Shown here piece by piece: positions 62,561-64,000 of a DNA stretch of 64,000 nucleotides (its first letter is position 1; the number at the start of each line of letters is the position of its first letter). Made by a program: the position numbers and the translations under genes. The notes beneath the pieces are model-generated. The model was not told the origin of the DNA and ran no database searches. It was given only the letters and a program-made list of their open reading frames with translations. This DNA comes from Riptortus pedestris (lineage: Eukaryota > Arthropoda > Insecta > Hemiptera > Alydidae), in the NCBI GenBank assembly GCA_019009955.1, contig CM032228.1, forward strand, positions 204,891,001 to 204,955,000, written 5' to 3'.

Positions 62561-63790
62561 TACGAATGGCCTAGGGCACAGTGGGCACCCTGTGGTCATA
62601 TCTCCAATTAGTAAGAACCACTATTATTGCAGTTTACTATCTTTGTCTATCCTACCAAAACATTTATGGCATTAATAAAATATGATATTAAAGGATTTCT
62701 CAAACATTCTTGAATTCTCTGTTAAAACTTTTATACTAATAGTTCTTTGAGGTGGTTAAAAGTGGTTCCACAGTAAAATCCTTTTAAAAAACTGGTTAAC
62801 CTTCTTCATTAACAGCTTTATTTAAGGCACCTAACACATTCGGTTTTAAACTCTTGATGTACGATAAGATGGTGTAAAAATCACTAGAGCCAAGCAAGAT
62901 CAAAACAAATCAAATGTGGAACTACTAAATAAGGAGAGAACAGGAGTGCAAAACTTATTATGCATAAATTAAGTCTTTGTGATTCCATCACAAATGTTTT
63001 TGGTTGTAAGATTTTTAAGCAAGGAGGACAGAGAATAATTTTTCAAATACTTTAAAAGTCTTAGGTACTTGGGTATAGTTTATGAAAAAAATAGATTCTG
63101 ACAGAATGCGGTGATGACAAATAATTTTTAATTGTTTTATTATTAGTTTCTACTTTCCTTACTATGACTGTAGTAGCACCAAACAATCTAATTTGGGATG
63201 TTTATGGGGAAATTCAATACAATGCAATCTCTTTCACCATTGCTGAAATGAATATGTAACTTGAATTGTGTAGGTCTTTCTGGTTTCCTTGACTGTTCAG
63301 GGTGTGAGGGCTTATTCTTAACATTATCATCATCTTAGAAAGGCCATTTTCCGCTACAAAAAATATATATATATATATATTACTTTGAAGGCTAAAAGTC
63401 ATTATAAATGTGATTCCAGCTTTGGTCTCAAACTCCTTATTTTTGTGGTTGTACTTGAGACCACATTGCACCAAATTGAGTGTGTACACCTATGACAGGA
63501 GCTACAAAGTTGTTTAAATGATTGACAGTCAAAAGTCTATTTTTCTTTCCAATTTTCTTTTCAATCCCTTCACAAGACTGCTACGACGTATCAGGCAGGG
63601 TTGATGACTGAATGCACTCTTGCAATATTTCAGCTATCTATCCAGGAACTGGATAAAGAATACACTATTTTGTTTCACAAGAAATTCCTTAAAACCCATT
63701 GCCGAGGGTATGTACAACCAACATTTAACTTTTTATGTGAGAGCCAAGCCTCATCAATTTCTATATGAAATTTACACATGCACGCCAAAA
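62561..63790. other. No gene recognised
   Basis: May contain unrecognisable 5' remains of the LINE. A 91-codon minus frame at 63,214-63,489 crosses a short AT run (63,365-63,380) and has no family. Confidence 0.45.
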
Positions 63791-63883
63791 TACTGTGCTT
63801 ATTGGCTAATTGGTAAATGAAGTCATAAGTAATACAGGTTTTTGCAAAAATCTTCATTTACCAATTAGCCAATAAGCACAGTA
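63791..63883. repeat. Perfect 32-base inverted repeat (hairpin)
   Basis: The left arm (63,791-63,822) starts TACTGTGCTTATTGGCTAAT. The right arm (63,852-63,883) is its exact reverse complement over all 32 bases, with a 29-base loop (63,823-63,851). No matching copy is elsewhere in the window. The stem length is near that of a microRNA or small-RNA precursor, but perfect pairing is also what a recent inverted duplication would give. Confidence 0.9.
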
Positions 63884-64000
63884 AAATAAATAATAAAATC
63901 TTTGAAATAGAGAGGACAGATACAGTGTCTATCGGTAATGCACTGAGTTGGTTTAAAAATTCAATGAAGGTGATATCGCAGTGGACAACATAGATCTCTG

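Overview
The window is animal nuclear DNA, most likely from an insect. It is very AT-rich, carries long AT, GT, CT and GA microsatellites, and holds Merlin-, piggyBac- and mariner-like transposons, remains of Jockey/I-like and other non-LTR retrotransposons, and a tRNA-derived SINE. I found no intact host gene, rRNA, canonical tRNA, operon or CRISPR array. Most short open frames are chance frames or translated microsatellites. The recognisable coding sequence is all transposon-derived and all broken.

Positions 1-55,350 are dominated by one transposon family with about 26 copies or fragments in both orientations. The key copy lies at 52,797-55,353. It has arms of several hundred bases in inverted orientation around a frameshifted transposase with the motifs of the ISXO2/IS1595-like DDE domain that defines the Merlin superfamily. 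Each arm has an outer end (GTCCGTCACGC, then the CGCAGGGGCTGCG hairpin, then GTAAACTAAGCAG). The inner end of most solo arms is a perfect 20-base palindrome, GATTTCCCTTAAGGGAAATC. Most other copies are single arms of about 0.5-1 kb. Two other copies are long: 3,106-6,415 (paired arms, no recognised transposase) and 48,124-50,446 (interrupted by a clean TTAA-flanked piggyBac deletion derivative at 48,673-49,953). In many arms a microsatellite has grown at the same internal position.

Other repeats: a repeat with internal units of about 300 bases (8,136-9,237; 28,933-29,809; and a copy at 14,975-16,287 split by a Merlin arm); a 255-base inverted-repeat MITE (2,360-2,614); LINE remnants (RNase H at 23,668-24,099 plus and 34,615-35,230 minus; ORF1 zinc knuckle at 43,309-43,520 minus; reverse transcriptase at 60,990-62,560 minus); a tandem LTR-like repeat (45,418-45,841); and a paired repeat (44,003-44,335 and 47,665-47,990).

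From about 55,354 to the end the character changes. Merlin arms disappear, long microsatellites are almost absent, and what remains is AT-rich unique sequence with one 1.28-kb inverted-repeat structure, one decayed LINE and a 32-base perfect hairpin at 63,791-63,883. This part could be intron or intergenic DNA. All family assignments come from motifs read by eye, and copy boundaries are accurate to roughly 5-30 bases unless stated otherwise.
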